20,306 bases of DNA, from the NCBI GenBank assembly GCA_903939555.1, contig CAJAHV010000296.1, positions 1 to 20,306 of the forward strand, written 5' to 3'. Below, piece by piece: positions 7,836 through 15,937 of this stretch. The notes below the pieces were generated by a model. That model made no database searches. It was not told where the DNA came from and saw nothing but the letters and a program-made list of their open reading frames with translations. Numbering within the stretch: position 1 is the first letter of the stretch; each line of letters begins with the position of its first letter. The position numbers were made by a program, and so were the translations under genes. Source of the stretch: an uncultured Alphaproteobacteria bacterium (lineage in GTDB: Bacteria > Pseudomonadota > Alphaproteobacteria > Sphingomonadales > Sphingomonadaceae).

Positions 7836-9038
7836 ATGTCCCGCCTGTCTGCCGCCATTCAGCGTATCAACCCCAGCCCGACGATTGCGGTGACCAATAA
7901 GGCGGCGGAATTGAAAGCGGCCGGGCGCGACATCATCGGTCTTGGCGCTGGCGAGCCGGATTTCGATACGCCCGATTTCGTCAAGGAGGCCGCGATCATC
8001 GCGATCCGCAATGGCCAGACCAAATATACTGCCGTCGATGGTACGCCCGAATTGAAAAAGGCCATCCAGGCCAAGTTCAAGCGCGACAATAACCTCGATT
8101 ATGGCGTCGACCAGATCAGCGTTAATGTCGGTGGCAAGCACACCATCTTCAACGCGCTGCTGGCCACGCTCGATCCGGGTGACGAAGTCGTCATCCCGGC
8201 ACCCTATTGGGTCAGCTATCCCGATATTGTCCAATATACCGGCGCCACCCCGGTCATCATCAACTGTACGATCGACAGCGAATTCAAATTGACCCCTGAA
8301 CAACTCGATGCCGCCATCACCCCGGCAACGAAGTGGCTGATCTTCAATTCACCGTCGAACCCGACGGGGGCTGCGTATAGTCGCGCTGAATTGAAGGCGC
8401 TCACCGACGTGCTGATGCGCCACCCGCACGTCATGATCCTCGCCGACGACATGTACGAGCACATCGTCTATGATGACTTCGAATTCACGACGATGGCCGA
8501 GGTCGAACCAGGGCTTTATGACCGCACCTTGACGGTCAATGGCGCGTCAAAGGCCTATGCGATGACAGGCTGGCGGATCGGTTTTGCCGGCGGTCCGGTC
8601 TGGCTCATAAAGGCGATGGCCAAGCTGCAATCGCAATCGACGTCGAACCCCTGTTCGATCTCTATGGCGGCGGTAACGGCGGCGTTGAACGGTGACCAGT
8701 CGTTCCTGGCCGAACGCAACGCCGCCTTTCAGAAGCGCCGCGACCTGGTCGTGTCGATGCTCAACCAGACCCCGGGCCTGCGCTGCCCGCGACCGGCAGG
8801 CGCCTTTTACGTCTATCCTGATTGCAGCGGGCTGATCGGCAAGACGACGCCCGGCGGCATGGTTTTGACCGACGACGAAGCCGTCGCCGCCTATCTGCTC
8901 GACAGCGAAGGCGTGGCAGTGGTGCATGGCGCGGCGTTTGGCGGCTCGCCGGCGTTCCGTATCTCTTATGCGACGTCGGATGCTGTGCTTCAGGATGCCT
9001 GCACCCGCATCCAGCGCGCCGTGGGCAATCTGCGGTAG
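7836..9038 (+). CDS. aatA: Aspartate aminotransferase, PLP-dependent class I (1-beta type)
   Basis: Cytoplasmic transaminase moving the amino group of aspartate to 2-oxoglutarate, 400 residues. PLP-binding and catalytic residues are visible: Lys239 in NGASKAYAMTGWR (Schiff base), Asn175 in SPSNPTG, Asp204 and Tyr207 in ILADDMYEH, and Arg374 in FRISYATS (substrate alpha-carboxylate). Lys101 in VGGKHTIFN is the position that binds the distal carboxylate in 1-beta aspartate aminotransferases, which favours aspartate over a plain aromatic or alanine enzyme. Relatives of this subgroup can also act as prephenate aminotransferases in tyrosine/phenylalanine synthesis, which is not decidable here. GAGGAA five bases ahead of ATG 7836 fixes the start. 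It lies 147 bases after the carbonic anhydrase gene and 71 bases before the nitroreductase gene, so it may be its own unit or share one with the latter. Confidence 0.93.
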   Translation: MSRLSAAIQRINPSPTIAVTNKAAELKAAGRDIIGLGAGEPDFDTPDFVKEAAIIAIRNGQTKYTAVDGTPELKKAIQAKFKRDNNLDYGVDQISVNVGGKHTIFNALLATLDPGDEVVIPAPYWVSYPDIVQYTGATPVIINCTIDSEFKLTPEQLDAAITPATKWLIFNSPSNPTGAAYSRAELKALTDVLMRHPHVMILADDMYEHIVYDDFEFTTMAEVEPGLYDRTLTVNGASKAYAMTGWRIGFAGGPVWLIKAMAKLQSQSTSNPCSISMAAVTAALNGDQSFLAERNAAFQKRRDLVVSMLNQTPGLRCPRPAGAFYVYPDCSGLIGKTTPGGMVLTDDEAVAAYLLDSEGVAVVHGAAFGGSPAFRISYATSDAVLQDACTRIQRAVGNLR

Positions 9039-9109
9039 CGCGTTTTTGCCAGTTGCCGGGGCGGGTTCCGTGCGGCATTCGGGCGTGATGGTAGAGCATG
9101 AGGCCGGGC

Positions 9110-9784
9110 ATGGAATTCGATGACGTCATTCTCGGGCGGCGCAGCATCCGTGGCTACAAGCCCGATCCGGTGCCGCGCGAACTGATCGAGGAGATACTGG
9201 CGCTGGCGATACGAGCGCCCTCGTCGATGAACACCCAGCCGTGGAACTTCACAGTGCTCACCGGTGAACCGCTCGATCGCATCCGCGCCGGCAATACCGA
9301 GCGCAACCTGGCCGGGATCCCCCATTCACGCGAATTCCGCATCGGTCAGGCCTTTGCCGGCCCGCATCGTGATCGCCAGGTCGGGGTCGCCAAGCAGTTG
9401 TTCGCCGCGATGGGCATCGCCCGCGACGACGTGGCGATGCGTCAGGACTGGGTGCTGCGCGGATTTCGGCAATTCGATGCGCCCGTCTGCATCATCATCA
9501 CCTATGATCGCGCCGTTGATGGCAGCGACGACACCCCCTTCGATTGCGGCGCTGTTGCCACCGCGCTGGTCAATGCCGCCTGGTCGCGCGGGCTGGGCAC
9601 CGTCATCAACAGCCAGGGCATCATGCAGTCGCCGGTGGTGCGCGAACATGCCGGCATCCCCGATGACCAGGTCATCATGAAGAGCATCGCGCTCGGCTGG
9701 CCAGAGGAAAGCTTCCCTGCCAACGCGGTGGTTTCGATGCGAAAGTCGGTTGAAGAGGCAACAAGGTTCGTCGGGTTCGACTGA
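9110..9784 (+). CDS. Nitroreductase family FMN-dependent oxidoreductase
   Basis: Probable NAD(P)H- and FMN-dependent oxidoreductase, 224 residues, of the nitroreductase (NfsB/Frp-like) superfamily; physiological substrates in such proteins are often quinones, flavins or enones and cannot be read from the sequence. The N-terminal RRSIRGYKPDPVP binds the FMN phosphate, and IRAPSSMNTQPWNF is the classic second FMN contact. CGAVATALVNAAWSRGLGTV forms the dimer-core helix, and the C-terminal IALGWPEE matches the family's A-x-G-x-P turn. I chose ATG 9110, with GAGG at 9100-9103 six bases ahead and the RRS motif about ten residues in; ATG 9098, four codons earlier, is equally in frame. It follows the aminotransferase gene by 71 bases on the same strand and converges on the DUF445 gene. 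Confidence 0.9.
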   Translation: MEFDDVILGRRSIRGYKPDPVPRELIEEILALAIRAPSSMNTQPWNFTVLTGEPLDRIRAGNTERNLAGIPHSREFRIGQAFAGPHRDRQVGVAKQLFAAMGIARDDVAMRQDWVLRGFRQFDAPVCIIITYDRAVDGSDDTPFDCGAVATALVNAAWSRGLGTVINSQGIMQSPVVREHAGIPDDQVIMKSIALGWPEESFPANAVVSMRKSVEEATRFVGFD

Positions 9785-9844
9785 CGTTGACCCTTCGGCC
9801 GCCTGGGGCCGTTCCCGATCAGTCGCCGACAATAAACCCCGATG

Positions 9845-11053
9845 TTACAGCGCTACCGTTACCGCGTGAATGGCAAGGCCGACAGTGCCGCCAATCATAG
9901 TGCCGTTGATACGGATAAACTGCAGGTCGCGACCTACCGCCGTCTCCAGCTTTTCGGTGACGGTCGATGCGTCCCATTGCCGGACGGTATCCGACACCAG
10001 GCTGACGATCTGGTCGCCATAATCATGTACGAGGCCAACAGCGGCGCGGCGCAGGTGCAGGTTGATCGCGGCGCGCAGCGGGGCATCGCTTTCCAGCCGC
10101 TGGCCGAGCGCTTTCATAGCTTCGCCGAAGCGGCCGACGCGGGCATTGCTGGGGCTGTTGAGGCTTTTGACCAGCCCGGTGCGGGCTTCGTCCCACAAAC
10201 CGGAGAGCCATTGCGCCATGGCCGGATTGGCGATCAGATCATCCTTGAAGCCTTCGACCACGGTTTGGCTTTCGGGGAGGTGGCGCAGGTCGAAGGCATA
10301 GCGGCGCAAGGATTCGGCGATCCGTAGTCGCAGCGGATGGCGCGGATCATCGCCCATTTCCCACAACAGCCGCCGCAGCCCGGCAATCAGCGATGACGAC
10401 ACGCTGTTATCGACATTGACCATTCGCAGCAACCAATTGGTGCGTTCCGCGACCATGCCGCGAATGGTCGATTCCTGGTCGTCAAGCGTGCGCAGCGCCC
10501 AATTGACCGCATCGTCGATGAGCGGCTCGTGGCTGCCCTTGTCGAGCGTCGCATCGATGCCCGACGCCAGGATCGGGGACATCTGCAACCCGCGCAGCTT
10601 TTCCGAGGCGGCGTCGCGGACTAGGTCGCCCACCGCCTTCTGGTCGAGCGCTTCGATGATGCGGGCGATAAGCGGCCCGAAGCCGCGCTTGGCAGGGCCG
10701 GCGCTAGCCGGCCGGTCGGCGACCAACCAGCGCGCCGCTGCGCCCGCCATGTCGAAATCCTCCAGCCGTCGTGCCACGACTGCGGGGGTGAGGAAATTGT
10801 CCTTGAGAAAGCCCGCGAGGCTGTCGCCAATGCGGTCCTTGTTTGATGGTATGATCGCGGTGTGCGGTATCGGCAGGCCGAGCGGGTGGCGGAACAATGC
10901 TGTAACGGCAAACCAATCGGCCAGCCCGCCAACCATCGCCGCCTCGGCAAAGGCCTGCACCCAAGGCCAGGCGGGGTGGGTGGCCCTCAATAGTGTTGCC
11001 ATAGCAAACACACAGGCCATGGCGAGCAGCAACAGCGTCGCGGCCAAGCGCAT
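9845..11053 (-). CDS. DUF445 family membrane protein (YjiN-like)
   Basis: Member of the DUF445 family, of unknown molecular function, 402 residues from ATG 11053. A hydrophobic segment at about 3-23 (LAATLLLLAMACVFAMATLL) is followed by the family signature: AFAEAAMVGGLADWFAVTALFRHPLG and IPHTAIIPSNKDRIGDSLAGFLKDNFL. A long, mostly helical middle part then runs to a C-terminal glycine-rich hydrophobic helix (GTMIGGTVGLAIHAVTV). The N- and C-terminal anchors suggest a cell-membrane protein with a large soluble helical part. The frame continues eight codons up to a TTG at 11077, and neither start has a clear ribosome binding site. It lies 55 bases downstream of the RND pump gene on the same strand, so it is probably the third gene of that operon, though a link to efflux is unproven. 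Confidence 0.88.
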   Translation of the reverse strand: MRLAATLLLLAMACVFAMATLLRATHPAWPWVQAFAEAAMVGGLADWFAVTALFRHPLGLPIPHTAIIPSNKDRIGDSLAGFLKDNFLTPAVVARRLEDFDMAGAAARWLVADRPASAGPAKRGFGPLIARIIEALDQKAVGDLVRDAASEKLRGLQMSPILASGIDATLDKGSHEPLIDDAVNWALRTLDDQESTIRGMVAERTNWLLRMVNVDNSVSSSLIAGLRRLLWEMGDDPRHPLRLRIAESLRRYAFDLRHLPESQTVVEGFKDDLIANPAMAQWLSGLWDEARTGLVKSLNSPSNARVGRFGEAMKALGQRLESDAPLRAAINLHLRRAAVGLVHDYGDQIVSLVSDTVRQWDASTVTEKLETAVGRDLQFIRINGTMIGGTVGLAIHAVTVAL

Positions 11054-11108
11054 CCGGTGAAAAGGCGTCGCCGGCAACGCGAAAGGCGCGAACAGTCGCA
11101 GTGGGAGC

Positions 11109-14100
11109 CTACTCCGCGGGTTGCGGTGCTGCGGGCTTGATCGCAGCGCCTTCGTTATTGGTGAACCAGCGCTTCAGGCGCGGCGCGAGCCATTCTTCGA
11201 TGCCGACTGCAATGCTGAAGCTGGCGGGCACGATAACGAGCGTCAATGCTGTCGACATGATCAGGCCGCCGATGACGACCACCCCCATCGGCGCCCGCCA
11301 CGACCCGTCGCCATCCAGCGACAGCGCGATCGGCAGCATGCCAGCGACCATGGCAACGGTTGTCATTACGATGGGCTGGACGCGCTTGTGGCCGGCTTCC
11401 AGAATGGCGGCGGTGCGTTCGACGCCCTTGCTCATCTCCTCGATCGCCATGTCGACAAGCAGGATGGAATTCTTGGCGACGATGCCAAGCAGCATCAGCA
11501 GGCCGATGAACACGGGCATCGAGATTGCCTGGCCCGTCAGGTGCAGTGCGATGCCGCCACCCAGTGGCGCCAGCAGCAGCGACCCCATGTTGACGAAGGG
11601 CGGCAGCACCCGCTTGTACAACAGTACCAGCACGGCAAATACCAGCAACACGCCGGCGATGACGGCATAGATGAAGTTGACGAGCAGTTCGGCCTGCCAC
11701 TTGTCCTGGCCAAGCTTCACCGTCTCGATGCCTTTTGGCAGATTTTTCATCGCTGGCAGCGCGTCGATCTTGGGCTGCGCATCGCCCGATACCAGCCCGG
11801 GGGCAAGATCGGCGCCGATCAGGATGCGACGATTCTGATTGTAGCGGCGTATCTGGGTGGCCCCGGCACCAAAGCTGATGTCGGCAATCACCTTCAACGG
11901 CACAGTGCCGCCACGCGCGGTGGGTACCGGCAAGTTTTCGAGCGTCGAGATGCTGCGCCGTGACGTGTCGGCCAGTGCTACCCGGATGGGGATCTGCCGG
12001 TCGGCAAGCGAGAATTTCGCGACATTCTGGTCGATGTCGCCCTGCGTCGCGATGCGGATGGTTTCCGAAAGCGCCGCCGTGGTAACACCCATTTCGGCGG
12101 CAAGGTCGAAACGCGGACGGATGGTGATTTCCGGCCGGCGGTTGTCGCCCTCGATGCGCGGCTGGCGCAGTTCCGACAGGCCGCGCATCTGCTCGACGAT
12201 CTTGTCAGCCGTGGCATTGAGCTGATCGGGGTTGCTGCCGGCGAGCATGACCGTGATGTCGCGCCCGCTGCCGCCGCCGCCGCTTTGCGACTGGAAATAG
12301 ACGCGCGCGTCGGGAATCTCCTGCAACCGCGGGGCCCATTGGCGCTCGAATTCGACGCTGGTGGTCGGCCGCTTGTCGCTGAGCGTCAGAAAAATGGTCG
12401 CTTCGCCGGCGTTTATGTCGGAAAAGGCAGCGGCGACGACTGGCGATTGTTCCAGAATGGCGGTTGCAGCATCAGCGACCGCTGTCGTTTGTGCAACGGT
12501 CGAGCCCGGCGGTAGCGAGATCTTGACCTGGCTGAAATCGGTATCCGTGGTCGGCTGGAAGGTCAGCGGCAGGGTGGCAAACGCCCAAACGGTGCAGAGC
12601 AAGGCGCCACCGCCGCCCATGATGATCACCTTCCAGCGGTTGTTGAGCGACCAGCGCAGGATCGACATGTAATGGCGCACCCAGGCGCCTTCGCCATGTT
12701 CGGCCACGCCATGGCTTTTCAGGAAATAGGCCGCGAGCACTGGCGTGATAAGCCGTGCCACGGCGAGGCTGAGCAGTACCGAGACCACGACCGTGAAGCC
12801 GAAGTTTTTGAAGAATTGCCCCGATATCCCTGGCATCAGCCCGACCGGCAGGAACACTGCGACGATAGCACTGGTGGTGGCCACGACGGCGAGGCCGATC
12901 TCGTCGGCAGCGTCCATCGAGGCCTGATAGGCGGTTTTGCCCATCCGCATGTGGCGGACGATGTTTTCTATCTCGACGATGGCATCGTCGACCAGCACGC
13001 CGGCAACCAGGCTGAGCGCGAGCAGGCTGAGGGTGTTCAGCGAAAATTGAAGCAAGTCCATGAAATAGAAGGCTGGGATCGCCGACAGCGGGATGGCGAT
13101 CGCCGAAATGATCGTCGCGCGCCAGTCACGCAGGAACAGGAACACGACGACGACGGCGAGCAGGGCGCCCTCCCACATCGCGCTGACCGCCGATTTATAC
13201 TGGCCCCTTGTGTATTCGACGCTGGTGAACAGTTGGGTGAACTTGATCTTGGGATTCTGCTTCTGAATTTCCTCGATCACTTTGACCGATTCGTCGAACA
13301 CGGTGATGTCCGATGACCCTTTGGCCTTGCTGATGCCGAAGTTGAGCACCTGGCGGCCGTCCTTCTTGGCGATATTGCGCTGTTCGGCAAAGCTGTCCTT
13401 CACATCGGCGATATCGGCGAGGCGGACATTGCGGCCATTGCCCAGCGAGATCTGGGTTTCGCCAAGTCCGATGGCACCGCTGGCGTTGCCGAGCACGCGC
13501 ACCGATTGTTCCGAGCCGGCGATTTCGGCGCGGCCACCGGCAGCGTTGACGTTGACCTGGCGCAACTGGCTGTTCACCTGCGATGCCGTCAGGCCAAAGG
13601 CTTGCATGCGCGCCGGATCCAGCACCACGCGGATTTCGCGATTGACGCCACCACCGCGCCGCACCTGTGCGACACCCGGCACGCCGAGCAGCTTCTTGGC
13701 GATATTGTTGTCGACGAACCAGCTGAGTTCTTCGAGCGTCATGTCGACAGCTTCGACCGAATAATAAGCCAGCGCGCCATTGCCGCCGATATCGACACGC
13801 GACACCTGCGGTTGCAGGATGCCCTGCGGCAGGTCACCACGAATGTTGGAAACGGCATCGCGCACATCGTTGACGCCGCGGTCGACGGGCGTACCGACGG
13901 TGAACTGGACACTGGTTCGCGACGACCCTTCGGAAACCACCGAGGTGATTTCATCGACGCCGTTGAGGCTGCGCACCGCGGCTTCGACACGCTGGGTGAC
14001 CTGGGTTTCCATTTCCGTCGGCGCGGCGCCGGGCTGGTTGACCACGACAGACGCCACAGGGAAATCGATCTCGGGCATGTCGTTGATGTCCATCGTCACG

Positions 14101-14189
14101 AAACTGACGATGCCGGCCAGCGTGAGCATGGCAAAGGCGACAAGGGCCGGAACCGGGTTGACGATTGACCAACTGGAAATGTTGCGCAT
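11109..14189 (-). CDS. RND efflux pump, HAE1/AcrB-type inner-membrane subunit
   Basis: Proton-driven efflux pump subunit that exports hydrophobic compounds from the inner membrane/periplasm through a tripartite complex. Its 1026 residues are the normal length for the family. It has an N-terminal membrane helix, two large periplasmic loops and two six-helix membrane bundles. The proton-relay residues are kept: Asp401-Asp402 in GVLVDDAIVEIENI and Lys906 in GIVAKNSILLVD, matching the Asp407/Asp408/Lys940 of AcrB. MDINDMPEIDFPVASV near the N-terminus is typical of the proteobacterial branch often annotated as multidrug or MdtB/MexF-like, and AcrB's close drug-binding residues cannot be assigned by eye. 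ATG 14189 has GAGG about eight bases upstream, overlapping the adaptor's TGA stop (14201-14199). No outer-membrane channel gene follows, so a TolC-like protein from elsewhere is presumably used. Confidence 0.94.
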   Translation of the reverse strand: MRNISSWSIVNPVPALVAFAMLTLAGIVSFVTMDINDMPEIDFPVASVVVNQPGAAPTEMETQVTQRVEAAVRSLNGVDEITSVVSEGSSRTSVQFTVGTPVDRGVNDVRDAVSNIRGDLPQGILQPQVSRVDIGGNGALAYYSVEAVDMTLEELSWFVDNNIAKKLLGVPGVAQVRRGGGVNREIRVVLDPARMQAFGLTASQVNSQLRQVNVNAAGGRAEIAGSEQSVRVLGNASGAIGLGETQISLGNGRNVRLADIADVKDSFAEQRNIAKKDGRQVLNFGISKAKGSSDITVFDESVKVIEEIQKQNPKIKFTQLFTSVEYTRGQYKSAVSAMWEGALLAVVVVFLFLRDWRATIISAIAIPLSAIPAFYFMDLLQFSLNTLSLLALSLVAGVLVDDAIVEIENIVRHMRMGKTAYQASMDAADEIGLAVVATTSAIVAVFLPVGLMPGISGQFFKNFGFTVVVSVLLSLAVARLITPVLAAYFLKSHGVAEHGEGAWVRHYMSILRWSLNNRWKVIIMGGGGALLCTVWAFATLPLTFQPTTDTDFSQVKISLPPGSTVAQTTAVADAATAILEQSPVVAAAFSDINAGEATIFLTLSDKRPTTSVEFERQWAPRLQEIPDARVYFQSQSGGGGSGRDITVMLAGSNPDQLNATADKIVEQMRGLSELRQPRIEGDNRRPEITIRPRFDLAAEMGVTTAALSETIRIATQGDIDQNVAKFSLADRQIPIRVALADTSRRSISTLENLPVPTARGGTVPLKVIADISFGAGATQIRRYNQNRRILIGADLAPGLVSGDAQPKIDALPAMKNLPKGIETVKLGQDKWQAELLVNFIYAVIAGVLLVFAVLVLLYKRVLPPFVNMGSLLLAPLGGGIALHLTGQAISMPVFIGLLMLLGIVAKNSILLVDMAIEEMSKGVERTAAILEAGHKRVQPIVMTTVAMVAGMLPIALSLDGDGSWRAPMGVVVIGGLIMSTALTLVIVPASFSIAVGIEEWLAPRLKRWFTNNEGAAIKPAAPQPAE

Positions 14190-14198
14190 CGGTCGGCC

Positions 14199-15383
14199 TC
14201 AGCGCTGCGTGCGGGCGAGGACGGGGGCGATCTTTTCGCCGGCGCGCAGGAAGGCACCGGCGCTCATGACCACCTGTTCCGAACCCGCGAGACCCGATGC
14301 TATGCTGACACCCTGGTCGCCGATCACGCCGGTGCTGATTGCGCGCCGCTCGACCCGGTTGTCCGCGCCGACGATGAGGACGAAATTGCCCTTGTCATCG
14401 GCAAGCACGGCCGATTGCGGCAGCACCGGATGCATGGCGTCACCCGACGCGATGCGGGCGCGGGCAAAGGCGCCAACGCGCAGCCCGGGTTCATAATTCA
14501 GCGCGATGCGGACGATACCCTGGCGGCTGGTCGCGTCAATGACCGGATCGAGCAGCCAAATCTTGCCACGATATTCGGTCGTCGAGCCGACGGGAGTGAC
14601 GCTTGCCGGCATGCCGGGCTTGAGCCGCGCCAAATCCTGTTCGGCGACCTGAGCGCGCATTTCAAGAACGCCCCCTTCGGCGATGCGAAACAGCGCGGCC
14701 GCCGGCGAGACGATCTGGCCGGTTTCGACATTGCGGGTAAGCACCAGACCGGCGGCGGGGGCGCGCACATTAAGGCGTTCGATGCGGGCATTGTTCTCCG
14801 CCAGTTGCGCGCGGGCGACCGAGACGCGCGCGAGTGCGCCATCGCGCGTGGCGGTGCGCTGGTCGATATCGGCCCTCGAAATGAAGCCCTTGGCGACAAG
14901 CGCCTCGGCGCGGGCAAGATTGGCCTGCGCCAGCCGCGCATCAGCTTCGGCCTGGCGTACGCTGGCGGCGAGTTGGATCGACTGCTGGGTCTGTACGGCA
15001 TTGTCGATCCGCACCAGAATCTGGCCGCGTGCCACCGATTGGCCGGCTTCGACGAGCACGTCGGTCACGCGGCCGCCTTCGCCTTGCACACCAACGGCCG
15101 CGTCGCGCCGCGCCGCGATCGAGCCGGGTGCCGTGACGACATCGGCAACCGCCGTGGTGCCGGGTACTATCACCGTAACCTGCGGCAGGGCGCTTACCCT
15201 GGGCGCCGGCGCTGGTGCGGGGCCGAAAGTCTTCCACAAGCCAAACCCTGCCGCCAGCACGCCGAGCGTGACCAGCAGCGGTAAAAGCCAGCGCTTGCCG
15301 CGCGCCGGGCCGGATTCGGTGGCGGATGCGAAAGCATAGCGATCCGCCGTTTCGGTATCCGGCAATTTGTTGTACATATTCAT
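14199..15383 (-). CDS. RND periplasmic adaptor subunit (membrane fusion protein)
   Basis: Adaptor that links the RND pump to an outer-membrane channel; 394 residues from ATG 15383. A cytoplasmic lead of about 30 residues precedes one hydrophobic anchor (WLLPLLVTLGVLAAGFGLW), so it is tethered in the inner membrane and not a lipoprotein: I see no lipobox. Next come a lipoyl/barrel-sandwich part with RRDAAVGVQGEGGRVTDVLV and GQILVRID. A coiled-coil hairpin rich in Ala, Gln and Arg follows at about residues 130-200, then the second lipoyl half (VRAPAAGLVLTRNVETGQIV), a beta-barrel and a membrane-proximal domain. ATGs at 15383 and 15377 and a TTG at 15389 are possible starts. Its stop sits ten bases from the pump's ATG, so the two are co-translated. 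A consensus -10 and palindrome lie just upstream. Confidence 0.92.
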   Translation of the reverse strand: MNMYNKLPDTETADRYAFASATESGPARGKRWLLPLLVTLGVLAAGFGLWKTFGPAPAPAPRVSALPQVTVIVPGTTAVADVVTAPGSIAARRDAAVGVQGEGGRVTDVLVEAGQSVARGQILVRIDNAVQTQQSIQLAASVRQAEADARLAQANLARAEALVAKGFISRADIDQRTATRDGALARVSVARAQLAENNARIERLNVRAPAAGLVLTRNVETGQIVSPAAALFRIAEGGVLEMRAQVAEQDLARLKPGMPASVTPVGSTTEYRGKIWLLDPVIDATSRQGIVRIALNYEPGLRVGAFARARIASGDAMHPVLPQSAVLADDKGNFVLIVGADNRVERRAISTGVIGDQGVSIASGLAGSEQVVMSAGAFLRAGEKIAPVLARTQR

Positions 15384-15410
15384 ACTCAACTCGATCCTGT
15401 ACGAATAACT

Positions 15411-15425
15411 GTATTATATTAATAC
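15411..15425. promoter_or_regulatory. Perfect palindrome GTATTA-TAT-TAATAC, putative operator
   Basis: Two exact 6-base arms separated by three bases, in an AT-rich patch within GC-rich surroundings. The palindrome overlaps the -10 box of the proposed RND operon promoter, the usual position for a dimeric repressor of the TetR or MarR kind. The binding protein is not encoded in the window. Confidence 0.5.
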
Positions 15426-15439
15426 GTCACTCTTGCCAA
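15413..15439 (-). promoter_or_regulatory. Promoter of the adaptor-RND-DUF445 operon
   Basis: On the minus strand a consensus TATAAT (15418-15413) is preceded by TTGGCA (15439-15434) with a 15-base spacer, shorter than the optimal 17. Transcription would begin near 15406, leaving a leader of about 23 bases before ATG 15383. The perfect -10 makes the call reasonable; the short spacer suggests a need for help or tight control. Confidence 0.5.
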
Positions 15440-15583
15440 GCGCGGTATAACGCATGACTGTGGCGCTGCGAAGGCAGTTTCTGAGTCGCGCTCGGGATTT
15501 GCCGGCACAGCGTCAATTTGCCTTGTTCGCGCGCCCGGGGCAGGTTGGGGCTGTGCTGAACCCTGAAACCGGAGACGCATGAA

Positions 15584-15844
15584 ATGACCCTTTTCGGACT
15601 GATCGGCACCGCTATCGTTGGCCTTGTCGTTGGCGCCATCGCCAAATGGTTCTCGCCAGGACCAAAACCCAGCGGCTGTCTGGTCACCATTCTGATCGGC
15701 GTCGCGGGCGCCTATGTCGCGCGCTGGATCGGCAGCGAATTCTTTGGCTGGTATCGCGATGGCGATGCACCGGGTTGGCTCATGTCGGTGATCGGCGCCA
15801 TGCTGTTGCTCTGGGTGCTGCGCCTGTTCGAAAACCGGCGCTGA
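15584..15844 (+). CDS. GlsB/YeaQ/YmgE family small membrane protein
   Basis: Small inner-membrane protein of 86 residues in the family once named transglycosylase-associated and now linked to stress response; no enzymatic role is established. Three hydrophobic helices are visible: LFGLIGTAIVGLVVGAIAKW near the N-terminus, CLVTILIGVAGAYVARWIG in the middle, and WLMSVIGAMLLLWVLRLF at the C-terminus, joined by a glycine/proline-rich turn (FSPGPKPSG) that is a family hallmark. ATG 15584 has GGAG nine bases upstream. A two-codon ATGAAATGA at 15579-15587 overlaps the start and is probably coincidental. It is divergent from the RND operon, sharing a 200-base upstream region, and is followed 93 bases on by the SIMPL gene in the same direction. 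Confidence 0.88.
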   Translation: MTLFGLIGTAIVGLVVGAIAKWFSPGPKPSGCLVTILIGVAGAYVARWIGSEFFGWYRDGDAPGWLMSVIGAMLLLWVLRLFENRR

Positions 15845-15937
15845 CCGCGTTCAGCGACCGGAAAGCCGGGCGCTGGCCATCCGAACGATAACCGCCGGCA
15901 ATCCGCACGGTGACGTTCCGCTTTTAGGGGACTTTTC

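Noticed and set aside
7065..8303. 412-residue minus-strand frame across the carbonic anhydrase and aminotransferase genes
   Set aside because: Antisense shadow over two conserved genes with all catalytic residues; no family match.
9796..9811. CGGCC-GCCTGG-GGCCG hairpin between nitroreductase and DUF445 genes
   Set aside because: Only a 5-bp stem without a T-run on either strand; too weak to call a terminator in such GC-rich sequence.
14415..15284. 289-residue plus-strand frame antisense to the RND adaptor
   Set aside because: Overlaps a complete adaptor gene and has no recognisable features.
15579..15587. Two-codon mini-frame ATGAAATGA overlapping the GlsB-type start
   Set aside because: Could in principle affect initiation, but such short strings occur by chance and the GGAG spacing favours ATG 15584.
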